Positions 52,710-61,380 of a stretch of 64,000 bases of DNA are shown piece by piece. Both the position numbers and the translations under genes were made by a program. The stretch spans positions 62,001 through 126,000 of the forward strand of contig PAND01000022.1 of assembly GCA_002707525.1 (NCBI GenBank). The letters are read 5' to 3'. The notes beneath the pieces are model-generated. The model saw only the letters and a list, made by a program, of their open reading frames with translations. It was not told the DNA's origin and did not search any database. This DNA comes from Flavobacteriales bacterium. Lineage in GTDB: Bacteria; Bacteroidota; Bacteroidia; Flavobacteriales; Schleiferiaceae. Position 1 is the first letter of the stretch. Every line of letters starts with the position of its first letter.

Positions 52710-53864
52710 ATGGCTAAGAATATTTTCTCTACAGATTATACATTGGGAATATTGGGCGGTGGCCAATTGGGCAAAATGATGCTCTACACCACACGCAAAT
52801 TTGACATCCGCACCAAAGTTCTTGATCCTTCTGTGGATGCCCCAGCGCAATTTGGCGCCAATGAATTCCAAGTAGGATCTTTGCAAGATTATGATACAGT
52901 TATGGCATTTGCTGCCGATTGTGATACCATCTGTATTGAGATTGAAGCTGTGAACGTACAAGCACTTCGTGATCTTAGATCACAAGGCAAAAAGGTACAT
53001 CCGAATCCAGACAGTTTGGAGCTTATTCAGGACAAGACCAGGCAGAAGCAATTTTACGCAGACCACAATATCCCTACTTCGCGATTTGAAATGATAGATA
53101 GTAAGAGAGGTTTTGAGGCTGCGCGTGATCGATGGCCTATCCCATTCGTATGGAAAGCAGCTACGGGAGGTTACGATGGTTTTGGTGTGGTCGTTTGCCG
53201 AACTGAAAACGATGTACAAAACATTCCTGATGTACCGGGAATGTTGGAAGCTTTTGTGGACTTTGACCTTGAAGTGAGCGTTATAGTTGCCCGAAACGAA
53301 AGTGGTGAAATAAAAACATTCCCCGTTGCGGATCAAGAATTTCACCCCACCGCCAACCAAGTAGAATACGTATTGTGCCCAACCGTTTTAAGCAAGGACA
53401 TGAAGGAAAAGGCTGAAGAGATTGCTGTAAGAACCGCTGAAGCATATGATATCTGCGGTTTGCTCGCAGTGGAGTTGTTCGTTACTGCTGAAGGTGAAAT
53501 CTTGGTTAATGAAGTGGCACCACGCCCGCACAACAGCGGTCACCACACCATTGAAGCCTGTTATACAAGTCAGTTCGAACAGCACGTTCGTGCCGTACTT
53601 AATTTGCCTCTAGGATCTACTGAACTTAAAGCAGCAGGTGTAATGGCCAACCTTGTAGGTGCAGATGGCTATAGTGGTAATGTGATGTATCAAGGGTATG
53701 ATGAATTGCTGGCCGAACCCGGCGTAAATATCCACATTTACGGAAAAGCTCAAACGCGCCCATTCCGTAAAATGGGACACGTAACCGTAGTGGCAAAAGA
53801 TAGAGCTGAAGCGCGTAAACGCGCCGAATGGGCAAAGAATAGTATATTGGTCAAAAGCAAATAA
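52710..53864 (+). CDS. purK: 5-(carboxyamino)imidazole ribonucleotide synthase
   Basis: A 384-residue ATP-grasp enzyme making N5-CAIR from AIR and bicarbonate in purine synthesis. The N-terminal GILGGGQLGKMM is the PurK nucleotide loop. PFVWKAATGGYDGFGV, the ATP-grasp metal site VNEVAPRPHNSGHHTIEA and TRPFRKMGHVTV identify the family. I prefer the ATG at 52710 to a TTG at 52689. A TACCTTTG -7-like element lies at 52684-52691. purE follows after 2 bp. Confidence 0.95.
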   Translation: MAKNIFSTDYTLGILGGGQLGKMMLYTTRKFDIRTKVLDPSVDAPAQFGANEFQVGSLQDYDTVMAFAADCDTICIEIEAVNVQALRDLRSQGKKVHPNPDSLELIQDKTRQKQFYADHNIPTSRFEMIDSKRGFEAARDRWPIPFVWKAATGGYDGFGVVVCRTENDVQNIPDVPGMLEAFVDFDLEVSVIVARNESGEIKTFPVADQEFHPTANQVEYVLCPTVLSKDMKEKAEEIAVRTAEAYDICGLLAVELFVTAEGEILVNEVAPRPHNSGHHTIEACYTSQFEQHVRAVLNLPLGSTELKAAGVMANLVGADGYSGNVMYQGYDELLAEPGVNIHIYGKAQTRPFRKMGHVTVVAKDRAEARKRAEWAKNSILVKSK

Positions 53865-53866
53865 AC

Positions 53867-54358
53867 ATGATCGGAATAATTATGGGCAGCACTTCAGATC
53901 TGCCAGTTATGCAACAAGCTATCAATGTATTGGACGAATTAGGACTAGCCTATGAAGTTGATATCGTGAGTGCTCACCGCACTCCCGAGAAGCTTATGGA
54001 TTACGGTCAAAACGCACACAAAAGAGGCCTCAAAGTCATCATCGCAGGAGCTGGCGGTGCCGCACACCTGCCGGGTATGGTCGCTTCAGTAAGTCCGCTG
54101 CCCGTTATTGGTGTTCCTGTACATAGTTCGAACTCCATTGACGGCTGGGACAGCGTACTTTCTATTCTTCAAATGCCTGGCGGCGTGCCTGTTGCTACTG
54201 TAGCACTAGACGGTGCGAAGAACGCAGGTATCCTTGCGGCACAAATTATGGGATCGTCAGATATAGCGGTATTACAACGTGTGGTAGACTACAAAGAAAG
54301 CCTCAAAGCCAAGGTCTTAAAAGGTGCAGAGGAAGTAAAGGCCAAGTACTCGAAATAA
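53867..54358 (+). CDS. purE: 5-(carboxyamino)imidazole ribonucleotide mutase
   Basis: A 163-residue class I PurE converting N5-CAIR to CAIR. IIMGSTSDLPVMQQA, DIVSAHRTPEKL and IIAGAGGAAHLPGMVAS are the family motifs, with the catalytic His in AHLPG. Works directly after PurK in the pathway; the two genes form a two-gene unit. Convergent with the 4-helix membrane protein gene. Confidence 0.98.
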   Translation: MIGIIMGSTSDLPVMQQAINVLDELGLAYEVDIVSAHRTPEKLMDYGQNAHKRGLKVIIAGAGGAAHLPGMVASVSPLPVIGVPVHSSNSIDGWDSVLSILQMPGGVPVATVALDGAKNAGILAAQIMGSSDIAVLQRVVDYKESLKAKVLKGAEEVKAKYSK

Positions 54359-54367
54359 TCGAGCCTA

Positions 54368-54820
54368 TCAGGCTTTTTGGAGCTTGTCTTTTAATGCACG
54401 AATAATGAGCCAGCCGCTCAGGCCATAGCTGAATACCATCATCAAAATCCAAGGAAGTACCGTGAGCGTATTGGTTAGCGTGAACGCCGGGTAACTAAAT
54501 CCAAAAACAGCCAGAAGCAATACAAGCAGTCCCACTAAGTGAATGAGGAGTGTTAAGAGGTAGCGCCTTTTGAATTGGCCCCAGAAGCTCTCAAAGTTCT
54601 CGCTTTGAAAATTCCTGCTGTAGTATAGGTTCAAATGTCCCACCCCGGGTATACTTAGGAAGAAGGAATAAAGCATACTTAAAAGAAAAACGAAGCCGAA
54701 GCCATCAAAATGAATCGTCTGCTGGTAGAAGTTAATCAATACAAACGACAAGAATGTCATCACTAAGCTGCCAAGAATTAGGCTGACAAAGAAGTGCAGA
54801 AATGCATACCTCCATGGCAT
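54368..54820 (-). CDS. Four-helix membrane protein of unknown function, linked to LytTR regulator
   Basis: A 150-residue membrane protein with four predicted helices (AFLHFFVSLILGSLVMTFLS, FVFLLSMLYSFFLSIP, TLLIHLVGLLVLLLAVFG, TVLPWILMMVFSYGLSGWLI). No conserved catalytic motif is visible. Its ATG overlaps the stop of the LytTR regulator by one base, so it is probably expressed with the two-component system and may be its target or modulator. Function unknown. Confidence 0.75.
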   Translation of the reverse strand: MPWRYAFLHFFVSLILGSLVMTFLSFVLINFYQQTIHFDGFGFVFLLSMLYSFFLSIPGVGHLNLYYSRNFQSENFESFWGQFKRRYLLTLLIHLVGLLVLLLAVFGFSYPAFTLTNTLTVLPWILMMVFSYGLSGWLIIRALKDKLQKA

Positions 54821-55548
54821 TATAATCTTTTGAGATGACTGACCAAAATTTCCTTTTTTCGGTTGCTCACTGGTACTGTTGACCCCTCTTTTAAGAGCAC
54901 ATAACCTCCATCTGCACTAATATAACGCGAAATCATCTCAAGGTTTACCAAATGGCTCTTATGTACACGTTCAAATCCTGCTGGACGAAGTAAAATTTCA
55001 TATTCCTTCATAGTTTTTGAAGCTAAAACATAGGACTTGTCCGCGAGGTAAAATGTGGTATAATTAGAGCTGCTTTCACAACGGACAATATCCTTTACAT
55101 TCAGGACATGCATCCCTTCAGTAGTTGGAATTACTAATTTCTTAGGTGCCCCTTTAACCGCTTCGCTGACCACATCTTGAAGATCTCTACTTACCTTCTG
55201 ACCTGCCTTGCGAACTGCTTTCACTAGTTCTTCCGCATCTATTGGCTTAAGTAAATAATCAAGAGCTGCATGCTTTATAGCTTGTACCGCAAATTCATCA
55301 AATGCTGTTGTGAATATTAGAGATGGAAGGTCATCACCAGACCATTTTTCAATTAAGTCAAAACCACTCTCACCGTTGAGATTTACGTCCAAAAACAAAA
55401 TATCTATAGATTCATGTGTAAGCACATTCAATGCTTCATCTACAGTATTGCATTGAGCCACCACGGTTACTTCTGGACAGAATAAACCGAGCTTACCTTT
55501 CAAGCTTTCCAATACAGGCTGTTCGTCATCTAACAATAATGCATTCAT
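54820..55548 (-). CDS. LytTR-family response regulator
   Basis: A 242-residue regulator. The N-terminal receiver domain has the phosphorylation Asp54 in DILFLDVNL and acidic pocket residues DD at 7-8. A LytTR DNA-binding domain follows (about 145-242: VKDIVRCESSSNYTTFYLADK, GFERVHKSHLVNLEMI). LytTR proteins bind direct repeats upstream of target genes. Pairs with the adjacent LytS-like kinase, which starts the operon, 29 bp upstream on the same strand. Confidence 0.94.
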   Translation of the reverse strand: MNALLLDDEQPVLESLKGKLGLFCPEVTVVAQCNTVDEALNVLTHESIDILFLDVNLNGESGFDLIEKWSGDDLPSLIFTTAFDEFAVQAIKHAALDYLLKPIDAEELVKAVRKAGQKVSRDLQDVVSEAVKGAPKKLVIPTTEGMHVLNVKDIVRCESSSNYTTFYLADKSYVLASKTMKEYEILLRPAGFERVHKSHLVNLEMISRYISADGGYVLLKEGSTVPVSNRKKEILVSHLKRL

Positions 55549-55577
55549 AGGTTTGAGCGTTTGATTGAAGCTACGTT

Positions 55578-57575
55578 TTATTCTGCACCTTTAAGTGGTA
55601 GAATGAGTGAAACACGAGTCCCAAAAATTGAACCATCATTTTCAACAGATACTAACTGCAAATCATATTCTTGATTGTTCTTTCTTGAGAGTAATTCCAA
55701 TCGCTCTTTTAAAATGGCTAAACCATGACTTTGAGAAGCTTCCTCTACATTTTCAATTCCCGGACCATTGTCTTCAATAACAATGAGTAATTGATGTTCT
55801 CTTAAGCTTATTGAGGTGGTAATCTCTCCAGATTTATTTGACGCCAAATTTGGACGTACTGCATGTTGAACAGCATTTTCAATCAACGGCTGCAATAGGA
55901 TTGGAGGTATGGTTATTTCGTATTGATCTAATGCTTCATCTACCAAGAGTTGCCATTTGAATTCACCGTAACGAAGCATACATAGATCTACATACTTTCC
56001 TAATAGATCTATTTCATCCGCAAGAACCATTTCTGTGCTACGAGAACTTTCCAAGGTTAATCGCATCAATTTTGCCAACTTCCCCATGTATAGGACAGCA
56101 TCTTTTGGCTGGTTTTTAAAAATAAAACTTGAAATAGCATCTAAGGCGTTGAAGAGGAAATGCGGATTCATTTGTCCACGTTTACTTTGCAGTTCAGCAT
56201 CTGCTAGGCGTTCCTGTAAATCAAGACGCTCATTCGCCCGCAGTCGTGCCCTGCGCTGCCACAATACAACAAGTACTGCTATGACCAATACTATTCCCAC
56301 CCAGGTTCCCGTGCGCTTATACCAAATAGCACGGATAGTAAACGTATATTCAATGGGTTCATTGGACGCGAAATCGGCTCTACTATCCACTTGCATTTGA
56401 AGCGTATAATTTCCTGGTGCCGGATATTCCAATAATATTGGCCCGTTTATGTCCCAAAATTCCCAAGGTGCACTGTTTACTCTATAACGACCCAATATTG
56501 GCGTATTACTCTCTACCTCAACATCTGCTGAAAAGGATAAAGAATTTGGAGCAGTAATTCTATGAGGAATGCGTTCTGTGGGTATTCCGTCAATGGAAGA
56601 TTTGAATATGGCATGGTGAGGAAGGTTGGGCTCACCGCCGTTCTCAAAAATGAACATTCCTGAGGGCGTAGCAACATACAACCGCCCAGCAATTAAGGCG
56701 AGATCATAGTTCCCAGGGCGTAAATCGGGCAATTCACGATGAGAATCTATAGTATACAGCAGTTCTATACCACTTTGAACCGCTATTCCTGAAGAAGAAA
56801 ATGTATACGTGAGGGTTCCAATAGAATCTACATCATAGGCTGATTCGTATTCTTCTCTTTTATATTCAATAGCTGAAAAATCCGTAGTTGACCAGTTGCC
56901 TGAGAAAAGCTTATTGACCTCTATACTGCCAAGAGGTGTGCGAGCCATTTTGCCGTCAAAAGCAAAAACAGGTAGTCCCGAACCGATTTTCTTCCATTCT
57001 TTATTCCATTGATAATATCCACTCTCTGCACTTAATACCAAACCATATTCGGTAGGGGCTAAGTCAAATAACAATCCTTGAAACTTTTGTCGATCCAACT
57101 CCTCACCTAAATCATTCAAAACGACTAATTCAGAACCTGTCCTCAAAAAATTGAGTCTTTCACCATCAAGAGTCATTCGCCAAATTCCTGACGGAAGTGA
57201 GCTCAATGCGTTCGCCGCATCGCTGAATTTCACTCTTAAATTCTCTTCATTTACGATATATTTTGTCCCAAACTCATTGGTTACCACAATGGGGTATTCG
57301 TTGAGTTTCCCACTCACAAGAGGCACCAATCCAGTGTCTACTATCTGAAAACCGTAAATAGAAGACCTATTGAATTTTTCAAAACGCTTAGAATGTTGAA
57401 TAAATCCTCCTATTAATTCATAAACACCTGATCCTTGCGTACCTAGATAAAGACGCTCATGCTGCCATGATGCACTAATTACCGGATCAGAAGGAAAGCC
57501 TTGAGCAGGTCCATAAATCTGAGCAGGAGCAGAAGTAATGAAAAAGGCAAAAAAGAAAAGTAGCAGGTTCTTCAT
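55578..57575 (-). CDS. LytS-like sensor histidine kinase with periplasmic propeller-like domain
   Basis: A 665-residue sensor. Signal peptide (about 1-18), then about 400 residues of periplasmic beta-rich sequence resembling two-component propeller repeats with a Y_Y_Y-like segment (PAPGNYTLQMQV). One transmembrane helix lies at about 423-439, and a His_kinase domain follows with the phosphoacceptor His472 in QMNPHFLFNALDAISSF, the N-box PPILLQPLIENAVQHA and the G-box EDNGPGI. The next gene encodes its LytTR regulator. The signal sensed is unknown; propeller sensors in this phylum often respond to glycans. Confidence 0.92.
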   Translation of the reverse strand: MKNLLLFFFAFFITSAPAQIYGPAQGFPSDPVISASWQHERLYLGTQGSGVYELIGGFIQHSKRFEKFNRSSIYGFQIVDTGLVPLVSGKLNEYPIVVTNEFGTKYIVNEENLRVKFSDAANALSSLPSGIWRMTLDGERLNFLRTGSELVVLNDLGEELDRQKFQGLLFDLAPTEYGLVLSAESGYYQWNKEWKKIGSGLPVFAFDGKMARTPLGSIEVNKLFSGNWSTTDFSAIEYKREEYESAYDVDSIGTLTYTFSSSGIAVQSGIELLYTIDSHRELPDLRPGNYDLALIAGRLYVATPSGMFIFENGGEPNLPHHAIFKSSIDGIPTERIPHRITAPNSLSFSADVEVESNTPILGRYRVNSAPWEFWDINGPILLEYPAPGNYTLQMQVDSRADFASNEPIEYTFTIRAIWYKRTGTWVGIVLVIAVLVVLWQRRARLRANERLDLQERLADAELQSKRGQMNPHFLFNALDAISSFIFKNQPKDAVLYMGKLAKLMRLTLESSRSTEMVLADEIDLLGKYVDLCMLRYGEFKWQLLVDEALDQYEITIPPILLQPLIENAVQHAVRPNLASNKSGEITTSISLREHQLLIVIEDNGPGIENVEEASQSHGLAILKERLELLSRKNNQEYDLQLVSVENDGSIFGTRVSLILPLKGAE

Positions 57576-57686
57576 ACCACAATGTTAGTCAAAAAGACCG
57601 ACCACTACAATTGACACAATCTTCCATTTCACTCAAAAATTATCCCATCCCATTTTACTTCAATATTGATTGACTAGATTTACGCT

Positions 57687-58133
57687 ATGAAAAAATTATT
57701 CCCCTTTCTCTTTGTGATATTCACATTATCCAATTGCTCTTCTGAGGAGCGCTTGGAACAACAAATGGATGATATCCTCGCATGGATTGAAGATTCTGGA
57801 TTAGAATTCACTGCAACCGGTACAGGTCTATATTATCACATTGAACAAGCTGGTAATCCAAATAGAATACCGGATTCTTCAAATGAAGTGAGTTTCAAGC
57901 ATATGGGATACCTATTGGACTCCACACTTTTCTCTAGTGGCTGGTCCGCATCTAATCATTATCCTTTATTAGGACTTGTAGCTGGCTTTCAAGAAGGACT
58001 TAAAATTGCTGGAGAAGGCGGACGCGCCATAGTTGTATTTCCATCCACTTTAGGCTACGGAAGTACCGAGCGACCTGGAATCCCTGAATACAGTCCTTTA
58101 GTATTTAGGTTGGAATTGGTCAATTATTACTAA
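57687..58133 (+). CDS. FKBP-type peptidyl-prolyl isomerase lipoprotein
   Basis: A 148-residue exported lipoprotein (lipobox TLSNC, Cys17) with an FKBP-type domain (VSFKHMGYLLDSTLFSS, AGFQEGLKIAGEGGRAIVVFPSTLGYGSTE, PEYSPLVFRLELVNYY). Some canonical active-site aromatic residues differ, so activity is not certain. GldI-like proteins in gliding flavobacteria are of this type, but I do not assign that symbol from sequence alone. Lies divergent from the sensor kinase gene. Confidence 0.88.
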   Translation: MKKLFPFLFVIFTLSNCSSEERLEQQMDDILAWIEDSGLEFTATGTGLYYHIEQAGNPNRIPDSSNEVSFKHMGYLLDSTLFSSGWSASNHYPLLGLVAGFQEGLKIAGEGGRAIVVFPSTLGYGSTERPGIPEYSPLVFRLELVNYY

Positions 58134-58210
58134 TCATTCCTAAGTTTTTCTTTTCCACATTTTCTGAATTGAGTTCTTAATTTGTCCAACTTATTAGGAA
58201 AGCAAGAATT

Positions 58211-58831
58211 ATGTTTTCCTCTATTCCTATACATGCGCTGTTTTGGACATTGCCTTTTACATTTACGCCAACTTTTAGTTCCCTAATATACCTTGAAGGA
58301 CAAGGCGTAGGTGATTTCAAACAATTTCAAATTGGCGCGCAACATCGGGGCCTTAGCGGAGCATATTCTCAACAACAATTAGGCACGTTCCAATCTATTG
58401 CTGCAGATATAGGTGGTAGCGTAGTAATAAACTCCTCACTCAAAATCACCTGTGGACTCAGCTATGGAAGGAACGCATATGCATCCTCAAGTTTTTCGTC
58501 TTTAGGCGTACATAGCGCTCTACTGTATTCTACTGAAACCAGCACTACATATGCCTATGTAAACCGTTGTCAATACGGTCTTCCGTCACTACAAGTACTT
58601 CATATCTATCAAATAAATCAGAATTGGAATCTGTTAGGTGCTTGGGCTTCCATTCCGGGTGAATTGACTTATGGATTGAATTATTTGCATAATAACCTGC
58701 TAATTAGTGTAACTCAAACGCAAGGAAAATTTAATACCTCGCTAGCAATTCATCAAAAAAAATGGTGGCTTAAAGTAGGTATACATTCCAGTGCTATACC
58801 CATGCCTTCGTCCTTGTATTGGCTTTTATGA
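58211..58831 (+). CDS. Secreted/outer-membrane beta-rich protein of unknown function
   Basis: A 206-residue protein. The N-terminus is hydrophobic (MFSSIPIHALFWTLPFTFTP) and may act as a leader. The rest is beta-rich with alternating aromatic residues, suggesting barrel strands (STTYAYVNRCQYGLPSLQVLHIYQ). It overlaps the helix-hairpin-helix gene by 4 bp (ATGA), so the two are translated together. No family recognised. Confidence 0.65.
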   Translation: MFSSIPIHALFWTLPFTFTPTFSSLIYLEGQGVGDFKQFQIGAQHRGLSGAYSQQQLGTFQSIAADIGGSVVINSSLKITCGLSYGRNAYASSSFSSLGVHSALLYSTETSTTYAYVNRCQYGLPSLQVLHIYQINQNWNLLGAWASIPGELTYGLNYLHNNLLISVTQTQGKFNTSLAIHQKKWWLKVGIHSSAIPMPSSLYWLL

Positions 58832-60171
58832 AATATATCATCATACTACTTACCCCTTTAATTACACAGGGTCAGGTCTCTGAAGAGGACCTAAGCAGCA
58901 GAGCCCTAGAGATATTAGATACAAGCACATTGAATTCTATTGATCCAACTTCACTTTGGCAAGTTTTTAATTTGAGCAAGTCAGACATATTTGCCCTAGA
59001 AGAATACAAAGATGCATTTGGTCAACTTACTCATGAAAGTGAACTTTTTATGATTGAAGGCCTTGATTCTACTACGGCTGAATATTTATTAGCACTATTC
59101 CCTATTAATAGAACGGTCAATGAGTCTAAAAGACAGATTATACACAAAATAAGTCTTCGTAAACACCAATTCAACTCTAGGCAGTCGCTCCTCTTCAATT
59201 CAAATGAAATAAATGGTGCAATTCACCAGTCTGTTGAAAACCAACATATCAATTACTCGGGATACATCACCCACCACTTTGAAAATTGCGCATTAACCTT
59301 TGGAGACTTTTCATTACATGCGGGTCAAGGTCTCCTTTTGGGTAGACGTGGGTTTCCTTCCAGCACCACAAGTGAATATTTTGAAAAAGGACTCAAGGGA
59401 AGAACAGGAAGTGTATCTGAGGGTATACTGCAAGGAATAGGATTTGAGAAAAAACTGTCAAATGGAGGGTTTTGTGTTTCCTTGGATACTTCAAATAGAT
59501 GCTCAGTATCTGCCTTTAAAGTTTATAGAACCACGAGATTAGGAGCCTCAACTTCTAAGAACAATTTTTCATTATTCTTTCATCATGCCCGTGGACCCGC
59601 AAGAATGTATGGGGAATTCGGTAACACCGGACAAAAAATTGGAGCAAACTTTTTCATTAAAGACGTTCTATTTGAAACCAATATCTACAATCAAGACCGC
59701 GTTTGGTTAGAGTCTTATATCAGTTGGCAGAATACACTTGGAAAATGGAATTTAATTCATAGCAAGAGCAGAGTAAAACTAAATCTGAATAACTCTAATT
59801 TTCAGTTATTCATCAATGAACACCGCAACGAAGATTATTTATCCTGGCGCACGAAACTGCGTATTCCTCATGGTAAGTCTATTTATGAATTTCATCTTCA
59901 TGGAAAAACACATGGCTTTGGGATAAGAAAAGATCATACGTTTTCAAGTATAGCCATTAGTACCACATTGGCATTTATAGATTATGGACAAAGTCCGGTA
60001 TGGCTTGGCATCCCCGCTGCACGAGGATTTATAGGAGCTAAAGGGGTATATTCAGATTTCGCAGGTATTATTTGCCGTTTAACTTGGCAAGGAATTGCCG
60101 CTAGCTTTCAGATGAATTTCCAGAGCAATAGCACATCATCATTGCAAATGAGTTTTTACAAGTATTTATAG
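58828..60171 (+). CDS. Secreted helix-hairpin-helix protein with barrel-like C-terminal region
   Basis: A 447-residue protein with a signal peptide (MKYIIILLTPLITQGQ). A helical N-terminal part (about 17-90; SIDPTSLWQVFNLSKSDIFALEEYKDAFGQL in two pieces) looks like the HHH repeats of ComEA-like Bacteroidota proteins. About 350 residues of aromatic beta-rich sequence follow. I chose the ATG at 58828 for the leader. The end overlaps aroA by 6 bp, tail to tail. Role in DNA binding or uptake is possible but not shown. Confidence 0.75.
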   Translation: MKYIIILLTPLITQGQVSEEDLSSRALEILDTSTLNSIDPTSLWQVFNLSKSDIFALEEYKDAFGQLTHESELFMIEGLDSTTAEYLLALFPINRTVNESKRQIIHKISLRKHQFNSRQSLLFNSNEINGAIHQSVENQHINYSGYITHHFENCALTFGDFSLHAGQGLLLGRRGFPSSTTSEYFEKGLKGRTGSVSEGILQGIGFEKKLSNGGFCVSLDTSNRCSVSAFKVYRTTRLGASTSKNNFSLFFHHARGPARMYGEFGNTGQKIGANFFIKDVLFETNIYNQDRVWLESYISWQNTLGKWNLIHSKSRVKLNLNNSNFQLFINEHRNEDYLSWRTKLRIPHGKSIYEFHLHGKTHGFGIRKDHTFSSIAISTTLAFIDYGQSPVWLGIPAARGFIGAKGVYSDFAGIICRLTWQGIAASFQMNFQSNSTSSLQMSFYKYL

Positions 60172-61380
60172 AGAAGCAAAGTGTTCCCAAAACTCAGGAT
60201 AGCTCTTTGCAACCACTTTTGGATTATCTATTTGTAGTGGGAATAACAGTGAAATAGGTGCTAAAGACATCGCAATTCGATGATCTTCATGGGTGGAAAA
60301 TAAATCGTTTTCCATAACGAATTCGTTGGGATAGACTCCACAAGAAATACTATCCATTGTTGTTTTCAATTCCACCCCAAAACGATCAGCAAATTCCACA
60401 AGAGCCTGAATTCTATTGCTTTCTTTTACCACTAGTGTCTGCAAACCATTAATCTCAAAGGGCACCTTCTGTAACACTAATGTGGTGACTAACGGTTGTG
60501 CTAAATCTGGTTCTGAAATCATGTTTGCCGTAAATTTTCCAAGAGGTAAAACAGGTGCCTTTTGTAAAAACAAGGATCCATTTTTAAATGAATGCTTAAC
60601 ACCTAAGGGCTCAAAATAATCTAAAACACGACTATCCCCTTGTAAGCTCTCTTTTTGGAAACCTACAAGCTCAATCTGCGCGTTGGACGCCAATGCAACT
60701 GCTTCGCACCAAAATGCTGCGGCTGACCAATCGCGTTCGATAAAAATCTCAACCTTTTTAGGTAGTTGTCCGCCTGAAATCTTGAATTCCTTTGACGTAA
60801 GAAAGAGGTTAAATCCAGCTTCGCGAAGTATTGCTGCCGTCATTACCAAATAAGACTGTGAAGGGACACTGTCCCATTCCAGGTGCAACCCTTGAGTCAT
60901 TTTTGTGCTAATGAGCATAAGGGCCGTGATGAATTGGGAACTTGCCACATGCCCAAATTTGTAATAGCCTCCCACCAGATGCTTACCATGAATCAAAAGT
61001 GGAGCCTCCTCTTTGGTTGAAGTATAACGTACATCACCTCCCAAAGAATTAAGCGCGTCAACTAACGGTGCAATTGGACGTTTATTTAACTTTTCCGACC
61101 CCACAAGCTCCTGAACGGTCCCCGGTTGACAAGCCCAGTAGGCACTGGCAAAGCGCAACGTTGTGCCGCCATCACCTACATAAGCTTGTTCACCTAAATA
61201 ACCACTCAATACCTCTTTCAAATACTGGCTGTCCTTAGAAGTACTCATACCGCTTAGTGTGATTTCCGGAAACAGCGCAGCCAATAATAATGCTCTATTG
61301 ACCATACTCTTACTTAGCGGTAATTCAAATCTGCCGGCTATGGAACCGACTATTTTATTGAGCTGCAGAACCTCAGCCAT
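60166..61380 (-). CDS. aroA: 3-phosphoshikimate 1-carboxyvinyltransferase (EPSP synthase)
   Basis: A 404-residue EPSP synthase of the shikimate pathway. LPLSKSMVNRALLLAALF (substrate loop with Lys), GDGGTTLRF (replacing the more usual GNAGT with GDGGT), LNKRPIAPLVDAL, and HEDHRIAMS with the late conserved His-Arg are present. Shorter than the E. coli enzyme (427). It overlaps aroB by 8 bp, so the two form an operon with aroB first. The insensitive/sensitive class of the glyphosate loop cannot be decided from sight alone. Confidence 0.95.
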   Translation of the reverse strand: MAEVLQLNKIVGSIAGRFELPLSKSMVNRALLLAALFPEITLSGMSTSKDSQYLKEVLSGYLGEQAYVGDGGTTLRFASAYWACQPGTVQELVGSEKLNKRPIAPLVDALNSLGGDVRYTSTKEEAPLLIHGKHLVGGYYKFGHVASSQFITALMLISTKMTQGLHLEWDSVPSQSYLVMTAAILREAGFNLFLTSKEFKISGGQLPKKVEIFIERDWSAAAFWCEAVALASNAQIELVGFQKESLQGDSRVLDYFEPLGVKHSFKNGSLFLQKAPVLPLGKFTANMISEPDLAQPLVTTLVLQKVPFEINGLQTLVVKESNRIQALVEFADRFGVELKTTMDSISCGVYPNEFVMENDLFSTHEDHRIAMSLAPISLLFPLQIDNPKVVAKSYPEFWEHFASL

